Assembly (NCBI GenBank): GCA_036971475.1
Contig: JBAIZL010000002.1
Coordinates: 130,757,033-130,821,032 of the forward strand
Direction: 5' to 3'
Length of the DNA stretch: 64,000 nt
Source of the DNA: Prosapia bicincta
Lineage: Eukaryota > Arthropoda > Insecta > Hemiptera > Cercopidae
The position numbers and the translations under genes were made by a program. Each line of letters opens with the position of its first letter. Position 1 is the first letter of the stretch. Shown piece by piece: positions 43,341-54,540 of this stretch. The notes beneath the pieces were generated by a model. The model worked only from the letters and a program-made list of their open reading frames with translations. It did no database searches and was not told the DNA's origin.

Positions 43341-44432
43341 TGAACGTGTTGATTTAAACGACGTATGAGAAGCCACAGCATCAAAACAAACAGAACAACG
43401 TAAAATCTACGAACCGCAACGCATATTGCAACACGAATAAAGCAATTACACAAGGCCTTTCCGGGAATTGGAAAAAATCGAGTTATTAGGAGTTACATTA
43501 GTGCGTCCAACGATAACGCATCCATTCGCTCTTGTTAATGGGTCTTATGGCTTTTATGCAACAGTATAGAAATTGGACAGTTGTGTTGAGTCCTGATCAC
43601 GCAATGACCCTACATTAGCATAAAACTGTTTATCTGACAGTAGTGTGTACATGATGGTACAGGTCTGTCAATGAGGGCATATAAAGCAATAGGGGTTTTA
43701 TATTGGGGAAAAGAGGCTTCTTTAGTTTGGTCAAGGGGTAAATAATTCAGTCAGTATGGAACCCGTTTATGTTTTCAAGAGTGTTCAAGTGTATAGGTTT
43801 GGGTAGTTTGTTGCAAAGGCATTATTATGGAAGATGTAGAGTTTTTTTTTGCTTTCGCTTAAAAGTTTGTTCGAGTAGCAGGTCTCTCAGATTAAGGCCT
43901 GTAATGAATGATTCATGAAATTATAAGGGCATCGGTCTAAACCTTCACTCCGGCAAAGGTTACAATTACGATTGGTATTACAATATTATTTAAATGACAA
44001 CATATGTAATTTTGTCAAAGGTACGATATTAGGTTTTAAACTTTTTAAACACGTCACCAATTCTTCGTATCTACCCGATTTAGTTAAATAATATCACTTT
44101 TTAAAGTAGATTGAAAAATACTGTTGAAAAAAAATAACACTTGAAAAGTAATATTTCAAACGTATTACTTTCTCTATTACTTTAAAAATATAACATTTAA
44201 TCTTAATCGTGTTTATCTTCATCGTAATTTATGAAGATCAGGGTTATCTTCATCGCCTGCCATTTCCTCGCCCTTATTGATTGCAGGCGTACAATGAGAG
44301 ACTGTGCCCCAATTTTCTCATAATTCCTTTATTCCCACCCAGTACCAGGGGTCACTAACTAATAGCAGAGGTTACAAACTGTAGACACCTCTATATTGCT
44401 CCGATAGAGATTATAGTAATTCCATCACTCAC
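43341..44432. other. Stretch without a recognised gene
   Basis: No gene assigned. This would be the body of the element carrying HHR-8, but I could not find a GIY-YIG or reverse transcriptase motif on the minus strand. Confidence 0.4.
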
Positions 44433-44441
44433 ACACACATG

Positions 44442-44473
<32 letters not shown>

Positions 44474-44492
44474 CTCTCTTTCTCATATGCAC

Positions 44493-44546
<54 letters not shown>

Positions 44547-44660
44547 GCACCTACAACCACACACACACCACTTACAACCACACACACACCTCTGCACTTA
44601 CAAACACACACACACACACACACACTCCTGCACCTACAACTACACACACACACGCACGCG
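44428..44660. repeat. Compound (CA)n microsatellite
   Basis: CA runs interrupted by CTCTCTCTTT, CACCTGCACCTACAACCA and similar short units. The 108-codon plus-strand frame across it is a translation artefact. Confidence 0.97.
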
Positions 44661-45985
44661 CCGCGAAGGCAGAGGATTAGGACGGGCCGTATTCCTTCCG
44701 GTGCTTTGTTTAGTCACCTAGTGGTGCTTCCTCAGTCAAACTCTAACTTTTTTAAAATTAAATAACACATCTCGGAAAGTTTAACATAAATTAATCCTGC
44801 ACATCATTACGAGAATACTGACACCAAACCATGTACAATTTATTGTAACTGTTCATGAGGGGAAAACATAAAATGAAAATGCGTTAAGTGTATTGGCATT
44901 TTTGTTTAATTTTAATCATTAGTTGTTTATCAATTTTCTCGTAATTTTATATACTGTAGAATCAATATTTATTAAATATTTTTAGTTGAAATTACAACTT
45001 AAAAAGTTAGAATTTGGTTAGAATATACCACTGTATGACCAATGGAGCGGAAATACTGTCTCGGGTCTGTCCCAATCCTCTGGACTCGTGTAAGGGTGAG
45101 TGTGCGTGCGTACGAGAGAAACTGACCCGGCCTCCAGGGGCATTCGCATTTTGCTATTGCTATAGGTCTATCCTATACTTTCTAAAGGGGTTTTGTAAAT
45201 CCTATAATTCTTTAAACCTACCTTCCACAACCTTCTGCCTTTCGTAGGCGCGTTGAATTGGCTTATTACTGTCTTGTAACTTGGAGACAACTATATAGCA
45301 ATCAAGTAGGATTGTTTTATCTTACTGTCACTACGTAGCAGTTAGGACAAACCTGAGAAACAAAATGTTTTTCTCAGTCATCCAGCCTCCTACTATTATT
45401 TCGCGCCACAGCCTTACAGTACTGTGGATATTATCTTCAAAGGAAATTTATTTTTAGAAGATGTATTTAATTATGTTTTCTTCAAAGTTGGCAAAGAACA
45501 AGGTTTATATTTACTTCCACGAATGTGTTGTTGGAATCTCTCTTAATGACATTAGAAATTCTCTTGGAGTAAAATTTTGGTTGCATTTTAAACGTTCTTG
45601 TAACAACGTCTTGGCGCGATGTTTGGGCGAGATATTTTATAGGAATAAAGTTTTCTTTGCGGTTGTTGATTAAACATTCGCTTTAAAGCACACGACTTTA
45701 CGCCAGTTTAATTACGTGAGAATAGTTAGGGTTCTGAAGGCCTTTCTGTAAATATATTTTGGTAATAGATAATATTCAGTATATAAATGGTAAATTGCCG
45801 AAGGAAGTAGTTTCCTTGTGTTTCCGAGGATTGAACCTAAACCTCCATTTAATTTGTCAAACCCGATTGTTAAGTAAATATCTCAATTTAAATAAAAACA
45901 CTTTTGATTTAAACCCCTATTATGTACTTTCCAATTGCAGAGCAGTATACATTACATAAAACACCGGGGGAGTTATTTTTGTTTC
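44661..45985. other. Stretch without a recognised gene
   Basis: Frames at 45,014-45,247, 45,461-45,673 and 45,759-45,959 lack motifs. The first lies in a GC-richer patch (45,050-45,145) that could be regulatory. Confidence 0.4.
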
Positions 45986-46025
45986 CGCTGAAGATGATTA
46001 CAAAATTAAAACGTACATTGGGGCT
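45985..46025 (+). ncRNA. Decayed hammerhead motif (HHR-9)
   Basis: CTGAAGATGATTAC (45,988-46,001) matches HHR-4, but the 3' strand of stem II and the GAAA are damaged (AAAATTAAAACGTACATTG). The following sequence (AATTTTATTTTGAGGTCAAG, GGCAACGGTTGCTTCAAG) aligns with 34,455-34,530, so it is an older copy of the same element. Confidence 0.55.
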
Positions 46026-46730
46026 TATGTAATTTTATTTTGAGGTCAAGAGGTTTTATTTATTTAAATTTACAAGTTACGGCAACGGTTGCTTCAAGCT
46101 TTTCAAATACCAATTTTTATTGTAAAAATTGAAAACTTTCAGTTAAATATTAATGGTGAACTTGTAGGCATGCCATAATTCCTATTGGAGGTGATATGTC
46201 GTTTGCGATCTTTGTCTTACATCGTGCATAATACAGAAGTACTGTTTGTCGTGTCACTGTGTTATGCATCGTACAAAACTGGTAGATATGCTGTTGTTTG
46301 TGACTTGTATTAGTAAAAACGTCTAGTCTTATGTTAAGGAGTGCAAGTTGATGTGTGTGTTATATTTATTTCCATAAATGTACTTCTAATTTGTAAGTTT
46401 TTTAAATAATTGTATTAAGTACTGCTGTTTCAAATGAGAATCGTCAATATATAAGCCTTAAATGAATCAAACTAAACCATAAATATCACGATTCCACTTG
46501 GAATAACCAATAAATTACAATAAATAATTGTATTTAAGGGGAAATTACAAAACACAACCCTAGATTAAAACAAAACTAACCTAAAAATAAGCATATAAGT
46601 TAGTTGGGCCAATGAAAACTCATAGCGCTGGGTTGCCATAAATTTTTATGAGTAAACTTATTGTTTGTGAGTATATAATAATAATTGTTTAAAATGACAA
46701 TCCTTTTGTGAAAAACTGGTTGTTGAAGTT

Positions 46731-47102
46731 ATGCCAGGGAGTATTAATTGTTCCAGACCAAGTTTGCCATTTACACATGGTAGTTTGGTACCATATAGTG
46801 AACAAAATGTACACATTTTTGAAGTATATTTTGTAGATGAAGGTGATAGAGAGAAGCTCAGGCGAGATGGTTCAGGAGAAGTTGGGACCGGAGGGAGGGA
46901 CGTTTTCACAGTTCAGGACCTGGTAGAACTTATTTTTCTCCCGCAGCCAAGGTTCTACGTTAAAGACATTTTCGCAAATCTTGCAAGACGAATACAACAC
47001 AAAGACTATACAAGAAATACCTCCGAGGTAGTGGATCGGGAAATAGGACATTTCAGACAGACTGAGCGTTCTGGCTCGCTCAATTTGCTCCGTTTATTGT
47101 AA
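46731..47102 (+). CDS. Unassigned open frame, 123 codons
   Basis: An ATG-initiated frame in a less AT-rich block. The protein is mixed in composition and not low-complexity. It includes VHIFEVYFVDEGDREKLRRD, then a Gly-rich patch, then DLVELIFLPQPRFYVKDIF and NLARRIQHKDYTR. I recognise no family. It could be one exon of a host gene, a relic, or a chance frame. The opposite strand is also open for 83 codons, which lowers the weight of frame length here. No repeat resemblance noticed. Confidence 0.22.
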   Translation: MPGSINCSRPSLPFTHGSLVPYSEQNVHIFEVYFVDEGDREKLRRDGSGEVGTGGRDVFTVQDLVELIFLPQPRFYVKDIFANLARRIQHKDYTRNTSEVVDREIGHFRQTERSGSLNLLRLL

Positions 47103-48600
47103 TGAGGCAGTCGTTACGAGTAAACACGTCTTTAAGGTTTAGATGCGTCGTAACAAAACCGGACTTGTAAAGCAATATCCTCCGATCTTAATGCTACCTA
47201 GCTCGTTCCCTTAACACTGCACGATGCGAACAAGAGTCGGGACTGTAATGTTCGTTGGTTCGTGTTCCTTCTCTTACATTTAAGTTAAAAAAACATTCAA
47301 CTTCATTTGCTTTTATAACGTATTATCACTTACGAACTGAATTTATGTTGTTACAAAATCTAGGCCTGGGGTTCTCAAACTTTCAGGATCTGCGGTCCCC
47401 CTTTATAACGTTGACGTGAGGTCATACCCCCTCCCTTCCCATTTATATTTGGTCAAAAATTACAATCTGTAAAACAAGCTGGTTTCGACAGTTGAACAGA
47501 TAATTTTATGTGTGTGTGTGTGGACCACGTAACCGTACACTTGGCCTTGAGAGATCGCAGTAGGCGAGACGGGAGGTAGATTGTTAGTATGAATACTTTG
47601 CTACAAACATGATAAGGACTGGATAGAAACTGACTTGCATGAGACGGTCGACATTAGATAAATTCGATTATATATTAGCTTCGATATGAAATAACAAACA
47701 ATCTTTGAAAACTTGAATTTTCTAGTCCATTACGTTCGGTGAATTGTTTAAGTGATTAATGCTGTTGATGTATAGAACATTATGAATGTGTAATATGTTT
47801 TCAGAAGTGGTAGTACACGAGAAATCTCGTGGGATCTCACGGTCAAGTGCACGGTTACATAAATATTTAAATACTATATAAATATATTTAACCCTACATC
47901 TGTTAATGTTGCAATTCTACAACTATAGACTTGATTCAGGCCTAGCACAACAAATACCGTATTTTGAAAATGCACATCATAGGTAAAAATATAATGCAGA
48001 TATATTATGTATCTTATTTTTCAAAACAACATTGAGAAAAGGGCAATAAATAAAGTATCTTGCCTGTGCCCCGAAGATATTATCTTTGAGCACAGAGACA
48101 ATAACTTAATGGCATGGGTTTATCAAGACTGAACGTTCTACAAAAACTCAAATATGCACATGTCACGTCAGTATACCCGCTGACCCGCTGGTACACCTAA
48201 TTGTGGATGCACACCTTTCCCCGGTAGGCACATTAACACCCCCTCCAGTTTAAAAGATTAGAATAGTCATTTCGCATTAATGAGAAAAAGTATTGAAAAT
48301 TTTTAACAACTGTACTGTTACTCTGAAATTATGGGAGGCAGGAAAAAATATCTGTAATTTTAATATTGTCTTCAAAGAATCAGTTTAAAATTGATTCTTG
48401 TTTCTGTGAATCTTTTTTTTTTACTTTTGAAACAGTTTCCTTTTGTAATTCTTGTTTACAATCACAGCAATATAAGGTAAATGAAAAAGCGGTTGGTTAG
48501 TGCCAAGCAAAATGCGTGCCAAGTAAAATATTTTATATCATTGATGACGTTTCGGAAATTGGTTAATTTCTATCATGTTTTCCTTGGAAACCTACATAAT
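47103..48600. other. Stretch without a recognised gene; single hAT-like end
   Basis: CTGGGGTTCTCAAACTTTCAGG with GCGGTCCCCC at 47,369-47,403 looks like a hAT end of the CAGGGGTTCTCAAACT type, but no partner end was found. A short (GT)n run lies near 47,510. Confidence 0.4.
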
Positions 48601-49140
48601 TTTTACACATTTTCAATCGTTTCTCTACATACTAACATTTTAATTGTTTCCAGATGTTTTATTAAAAATCCCTTCTTTTAGCTCTCACTCTTGTGATATA
48701 TATCTTGTACAAATTTTCAATCGTTAATTAAATACGTTTTATTCATCCAATCGTTGTATATGTAATACAGCTTCTTTTAACCTATAGTGCATGACAATTG
48801 ACGTTAATAAAGTTTTTCCAAATATTTATTTAATTATTAAATTATAATAATTTGGAGATCTATCCGGATTCGAACTGTGAATATTCATGTTCAGAGTCTA
48901 GCGCGATTTGGCACTGTGCCAACCTTTCAATACCAGAAATTAATTTCTCATAGACGTATATGAATTTTTCCCGATCTGGTTGTCGCCAAACCTCCTTTGT
49001 ACAACCTTAAACTGTTGCCATGGTTACCACAAAATATCATAAATAGTGTTGTATGGTTTAAAATTAATGAAACAATAAGCAAACAATGATTTTTTTCTTG
49101 ACCTCAGTAGGAATTTACTTTAAAAATATATAATATCGTT
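48600..49140 (-). repeat. Family X repeat with tRNA-like core
   Basis: Minus-strand copy. The core reads GGTTGGCACAGTGCC (A-box like, 48,908-48,922) to GTTCGAATCC (48,866-48,875). The 3' segment with TTGTACAAGATATATATCAC lies near 48,700, and the 5' end TTGACCTCAGTAGGAATTTA near 49,096. This copy is close to the apparent consensus. Confidence 0.72.
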
Positions 49141-49253
49141 CGTATTATTGTAGCAACCGCGTCCATGCACTTGTTCCCACGTCTGACCATCAAGATGCTT
49201 ACTCGTGTTTTTCGAATACAAGTTCATATGGACGCAGTTGCTGCAATAATATG
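49141..49253. repeat. Inverted repeat, about 27-bp arms
   Basis: CGTATTATTGTAGCAACCGCGTCCATG (49,141-49,167) faces CATATGGACGCAGTTGCTGCAATAATATG (49,225-49,253) with a few mismatches. Confidence 0.8.
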
Positions 49254-49406
49254 AAAAACTATGTCAATCTACAACGAAAACATAACAAGGGCTGATGAGG
49301 GAAATGTGCCAATTTCCGGAACGCCGTCAATGATATAAAATATATTTACTTGACTTGAGTAATGTAATACCCTGTTCCCCTGAACCTCTTGAATGTGAGT
49401 ATAGAG

Positions 49407-50645
49407 CATAGGTTCCCAAACTGGGGGGGGGGGGGTCGAGACCAGTTGGGGAAAATAATAAGATAAATATATGTAATAATTATAGGAACAAACTTGATGT
49501 TGTTAAAACTTGTATTTTCCCCTTACTAAAATACAACCTCAAATAGACATGTTAGTGTAAAAAATGCAAGCTCAAGCATCTCACTAACAGAAAATTTTCT
49601 TTTCAGTTAAAATTTACCTACGAAATTAAAACTTAAAATTTACCTAGGAAATTAAAACTTAAAATGTTATATCTTGTTTCTTATGAAAGCATGTATACAT
49701 AAGTAAATTAAATTCAATATATATATACAGTAAACTCCCGATTATTCGTGGAATAGGGTGGCCCGGCAACGCCGGATAACGAATTCCCCGGATAATCCGC
49801 CATGAACAAAAAATACGCAAAACGATCGAAAATCGATTATTATACCATAAGTTACACAAATAATGACCCCGATTAATGCAATTCACAAATAATCTTCGAG
49901 TATTTGACGGATTATAACATGTACATTTATATGTCTAACTATTTACAATACGTACATAGTATATGTCAAAAGTAAGTATGTATGTACATATGTAATTTCC
50001 TTTACACATAATACTTTCACCTTTTAACAAAAAAATCTGTCACTTTCGCCTGTTTTTTTGTGAGCATTGATTTAGCTTTAATGTGCGATGTAAGTTTCTT
50101 GAGAACGATTTTGACGCACAGTGTCTACTTGTGTCACGTGTGTCACAAAGCCATAAAGATCGATAATGTATATGACAGACATGGATAATGCATATGTCAC
50201 GTCCTCGACTATTTATAGCCGAGATTAGCTGACATTTGTTTACAATCTTATGATGCATATTAGGTTTTCGGGCGTCCAAGCATTTTATCATTGTCTCTTA
50301 TATACAGTAGTCTGCTCGCCCCTTTTATTTCGCTGGCCCGCGTCGGGATGCTTCCCTTTCAATGTAAAATTAGTACCTACATATTTACATATCTATTCCC
50401 TTCATCTTAACTTCTATTAGGCCTTATATTACGTCGTAATTCACATATTGGAAATTTAAACACATGAATCTGATTGGAATAAAAATTGGATATTTGTAAA
50501 ACAATGGCAGACCCCGGTTAATCCGCAAACCGGTTAATCCGCCCACGGATAATCGGGAGTTTACTGTATTTGTTTTTTTCATATACCATTTATTTATAGC
50601 GTAAAGTTGAGGGAGGCGTGATACCAAAATGTTAGGGAACCCATG
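49407..50645. mobile_element. hAT element with 8-bp duplication and nested MITE
   Basis: The ends CATAGGTTCCCAAACTGGG and (complement) CATGGGTTCCCTAACATTTTG are flanked by GTATAGAG on both sides (49,399-49,406 and 50,646-50,653). It belongs to the same family as 34,556-36,495. A pogo-like MITE (49,728-50,566) occupies most of the interior. No transposase. Confidence 0.92.
49728..50566 (-). mobile_element. pogo/Tigger-like MITE, copy 2, complete
   Basis: 839 bp with CAGTAAACTCCCGATTAT at the left and its complement at the right, each next to TA. It aligns along its whole length with 3440-4280, including the minus-strand C-terminal tail (KKQAKVTDFFVKR and stop near 50,020-50,090). Its insertion into a hAT element makes it younger than that hAT. 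Confidence 0.93.
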
Positions 50646-50653
50646 GTATAGAG

Positions 50654-51100
50654 GAAAACGTTTTTAAATAATTTGCATTTTGCATGTTGAAGTTGTATTC
50701 AGTTTTGGGGTAATTTCTTTAAAGTATATATTTCCTATTTAAATAGCTCGAATAACTCAGAAGCTTAAATCCGTAGGTTATTCCTTGTCTGTTGAATGTT
50801 AAGTTTGCTCCAGATAGAGGGGGGTAGCAATTTTTCCACGGCTGCAAATGTAAGCCATAGAGTGGATGGATATCGCGTTATCTCTGACGTTACGTAATCT
50901 GTTCTAAACTCGGCTTATCGCTGTTTCTTCTAATATCCGTTGTTCGTAGAGGACGCGACTTGTTGCGACACTTTTAAAGCATTTATCTCTATTGAGTGTG
51001 AAATGATTTTACATACAGAGGAATAACATTTGTGTAACAAATACTTGACGGAGCACTAATGCAATTCAGATTCTTTTTGGCTTTACATACGTTACAAACT
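50654..51100. other. Spacer with nothing recognised
   Basis: No gene or repeat assigned. Confidence 0.5.
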
Positions 51101-51104
51101 AAAT

Positions 51105-51270
51105 TTAAGAACAAGTAATATAAAAAAAATTAAAATCCTACTTGAGTTAACAAAGAGATATTTTATATTAGTTACATTTTACTAAATAATTACAATTTAT
51201 GTAAATAAGTGTGTGTGCGCGTGCGAGTGTTACAATATTAGGTGGCAAAATAAAAAGCGAAATTAATGGT
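51105..51270 (+). repeat. Family X, 5' portion
   Basis: TCCTACTTGAGTTAACAAAG and TTACAATATTAGGTGGCAAA match the 5' half of family X. The sequence then passes straight into a tandem array built from the same segment. Confidence 0.65.
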
Positions 51271-52130
51271 TAAATTAATTAATTAAAGACTTTATATTTG
51301 AAAACATACATATGAATCACAATATTAAATGTCAAAATAGCAAAAAACTATAATAATTATTAAATTAATTAATTTAAGATTTGATATTTAAAAAAATATA
51401 CATATGAATCACAATATTAAGTGTCAAAAAAGCAAAAAAAGGAAATAATTATTAAATCAATTAATTAAAGGTTTGATTTTTGAAAAATATACATATGAAT
51501 CACAATATTAAGTGTCAAAATAGCAAAAAAACGAAAATAATTATTAAATTAATTAATTAAAAACTTAATATTTGAAAACATATACATATGAATCAAAATA
51601 TTAAGTGTCAAAATAGCAAAAAACGAAATTAACTATTAAATTATTTAATTAAAGTTAGAATATACATATGAAATCACAATATTGAGTGTCAAAATAGCAA
51701 AATTAATCTTTCAATTAAATTTAATTAATATTTGAAAAAAACGTATTAGCATGAAATGTCATTCACTGCAAGTTAGAATATACATATGAAATCACAATAT
51801 TGAGTGTCAAAATAGCAAAATTAATCTTTCAATTAAATTTAATTAATATTTGAAAAAAACGTATTAGCATGAAATGTCATTCACTGCAAGTTAGAATATA
51901 CATATGAAATCACAATATTGAGTGTCAAAATAGCAAAATTAATCTTTCAATTAAATTTAATTAATATTTGAAAAAAACGTATTAGCATGAAATGTCATTC
52001 ACTGCAAGTTAGAATATACATATGAAATCACAATATTGAGTGTCAAAATAGCAAAATTAATCTTTCAATTAAATTTAATTAATATTTGAAAAAAACGTAT
52101 TAGCATGAAATGTCATTCACTGCAAGTTGA
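51270..52130. repeat. Tandem array: diverged units plus four identical-looking 118-bp units
   Basis: GTTAGAATATACATATG starts at 51,654, 51,772, 51,890 and 52,008, and a truncated unit at 52,126, a strict 118-bp period. I saw no difference between the four units. Before them, four to five diverged units of about 110-120 bp carry ACATATGAATCACAATATTA and GTGTCAAAATAGCAAA. Both unit types derive from the family X segment with AATATNAGGTGGCAAAATAG. Confidence 0.93.
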
Positions 52131-52969
52131 AAAAACGTATTTAAACTTGGGTGGTTTATTAAAACCTATTTTATTAAAAATGGAAATTTGAACAAGATAT
52201 GTAGATATATATGAACTAATAGTAGGTATTGAAAAATTTGTAGTATTATAAAATATGCAAAAGGTTGTAAAATGAATGATTTGTATAGAGGTTTCGATAA
52301 AATCGTATACAAATTTATAACATTGAAAATTCATTTTCCAACTATTCAATATCTAAACAATGTCACCTCCAGGAGCATTTCTTATTTAATATTACTATTG
52401 TAATTTTGTTGAATAAATGGTCCAGAAGGGGACATAGGTTAGATGTCGAAACTTTGACCTATGAATTTGTAATTTGTCTAATTTTACCGAAATGTTTCTG
52501 TAAAAAGATAAAAATAATTTAAGTACAGCAAACCATAAACTGACTTGAAAACTGAAAAAATTTAAACAATTTCAAAGGCAACACAAGTGTATCTCAGTAT
52601 ATCAACATTAGAAATTATTGAATTGTGTAGTCTATTACGTTCGGTGAATCTTAATTAATCACTTTAACAATATTTTATGACTTATCCGAACTTTACCTTT
52701 TGTAAATTTGTTAAAACTTACTGACACAACTAAGTTCGTACTGACAAAATCTAAAGTTCGGATAGTGATAAACTATTGTTGAAGTGATTAATTATAAATT
52801 ATTTTTTTATATAAAATGACTATTTTCCAGTATAACAGAACCTCATTATCATGGACTAATTGGGGCCGAGAGCTGTCCGTTTTAAAAGCCTTCTCGTGAA
52901 GTGGTTAAGAACTTCAAGCAAAATTTTCTCGTAAAATGGGCTAAAATGTAAATAAAACTGATCAACAAG
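52131..52969. other. Stretch with small repeats, no gene
   Basis: A family X 3' fragment lies at about 52,180-52,240 (GAACAAGATATGTAGATATA). A hairpin lies at 52,650-52,796. Around 52,420-52,480 a hammerhead-like remnant was rejected (see rejected list). No gene. Confidence 0.5.
52650..52796. repeat. Hairpin repeat, about 43-bp imperfect arms
   Basis: TTAATTAATCACTTTAACAAT to TCCGAACTTTA (52,650-52,696) is complementary to TAAAGTTCGGATAG to AAGTGATTAATTA (52,752-52,794). The upstream CTATTACGTTCGGTGAAT also occurs at about 47,728. Confidence 0.8.
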
Positions 52970-54005
52970 TAATATAAATTTTTTTAAAGTCAAATCCTAC
53001 TGGAATCAACCAAGAAAAATTTTATTTTAGTTTATTTTTATTTTGTAGTTTCAACTCATATAAATATGTATAAACATATGTCAGAATAACAATATCAGGT
53101 GGCAAAATAGAAAGCGAATTTCTTTGCAATGTTCCGTTTTCCTTTCTATGTATGGTGTTGGACTATTATTTTTGTTTGTTACTATTTATACACTTTTTTT
53201 CGTTGCGTGCGTTGTGTTGTTTCTTTTCCCTTCCTTTTTCCATTATTTGTTTGTGAAGTTTAAGACTGTGCAATGAAAATTTCGACGACAACCAGATAGG
53301 GACAAAAAAAATTTATATACATCTTTGAAACAATAATTTCTTTCTGTGGGAAACTTGACTCAGTGCTAAAGCGCTATACTTTGAACATGAAGACACAATT
53401 TGAATCCGACTAGACCCGCTGAATTTTAATAATTTAATTATTGAATTAGAAGAAACTGTATAAATATCAATTCTTATCTACTATAGGTTTTAAAAAATGT
53501 ATAAGGTTTAATACCGTTAATCCAGTTTGTTTGTTTATTTTATACTTTTCATTTTTACTTCATTCATTTTTAATCCTAGAGCATTATTTATGATGTGTTA
53601 TAACCATGGGAACAATTTAAGGTTACACAATGGGGGTTTTTCATACAGATCTTTGAGAAGTTCATTTCTAGCTGTGGGAAAGTTGGTTCATTGCCAAAGC
53701 ACTAGACTTGATACAAGGATACTCAGTTTGAATCAGATCTAGACCCCCCCCCCCCCAAATTTGTATAATAACTTAACTATTGAATAAATATTTGTAATAA
53801 CTGAATTAACATCAATTGTCATCCACTATAGGTTAAACAAAATTGTATTTGAACTTGATTGGACGAATAATAACTTTTTTTTAATAAAATACAGTTAGGT
53901 ATTTTATAAAATAATAATAATAAAATCGTTAATACGATTGAAAATTTGTACAAGATATATATCAGGAGAGTGTGAGCTAATAGGAGAAATTTAAAAATGC
54001 TAAAT
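52970..54005 (+). repeat. Family X repeats, two tRNA-like cores in a row
   Basis: A long copy begins near 52,990 (CAAATCCTACTGGAATCAAC). It carries GGTGGCAAAATAGAAAGCGA and a first tRNA-like core (about 53,355-53,410, TTGACTCAGTGCT to TTTGAATCCG). A second core follows at 53,683-53,736 (TTGGTTCATTGCC to GTTTGAATC), and then the 3' segment with AAATTTGTACAAGATATATA. Either two copies joined or the full-length form holds two cores. Confidence 0.7.
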
Positions 54006-54034
54006 TAAACAAATTAACTGATTTAAAACGTGCT

Positions 54035-54181
54035 ATATATATAGAGCTAAGTCAAAATACAAATACAAGAATTATAATTGAATTTACTTTTACAATTATA
54101 ATTATAATTCTTGTATTTGATTTTTGACTTAGTTCTTTAATACATTTATAATAATTCTGTAATACACAGGAATACATATTG

Positions 54182-54243
<62 letters not shown>
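54035..54243. mobile_element. Penelope-like terminal inverted fragment with (TA)n
   Basis: CTAAGTCAAAATACAAATAC and its complement (GTATTTGATTTTTGACTTAG) form a short palindrome at 54,047-54,140. It is followed by TGTAATACACAGGAATACAT and a (TA)n tract (54,184-54,243). The unit matches the edge of the Penelope-like copy at 35,520 in reverse. Confidence 0.6.
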
Positions 54244-54251
<8 letters not shown>

Positions 54252-54540
54252 AAATTTAGTACATTCGCTACTCCTACTGTAATGTACATTGCAATGGCAC
54301 TGCTAACAAATATTTCTTATGTTGGATGTTGTCCATTGTTGTTGTGAAGTTGTGCAACAAGATTCACGTTTCAGCCAGTGTGGCCCCATGTGTAGGGTGT
54401 ATTTGTTTGCAAAACAATTGCCTACACTTGCTAAATTAGATTTATAAACATTACTGACATGTCCACACCATTTACAATGCTTTTCTTATCACTTGGAGTA
54501 GTTTTAATAAACAGATGTGACATCTAGCCCAATGTACCTT

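Noticed and set aside
44439..44765. 108-codon His/Thr-rich frame
   Set aside because: It translates a compound (CA)n microsatellite.
47886..47902. TTAACCCTACATCTG, like the piggyBac terminus at 1107
   Set aside because: There is no partner end, and the similarity breaks after 13 or so bases in AT-rich sequence.
52420..52485. Possible hammerhead: GGGACAT...ATGTCGAAAC
   Set aside because: The stem and GAAAC fit, but the first core segment reads CAGAAGG instead of CTGANGA. At best it is a decayed copy.
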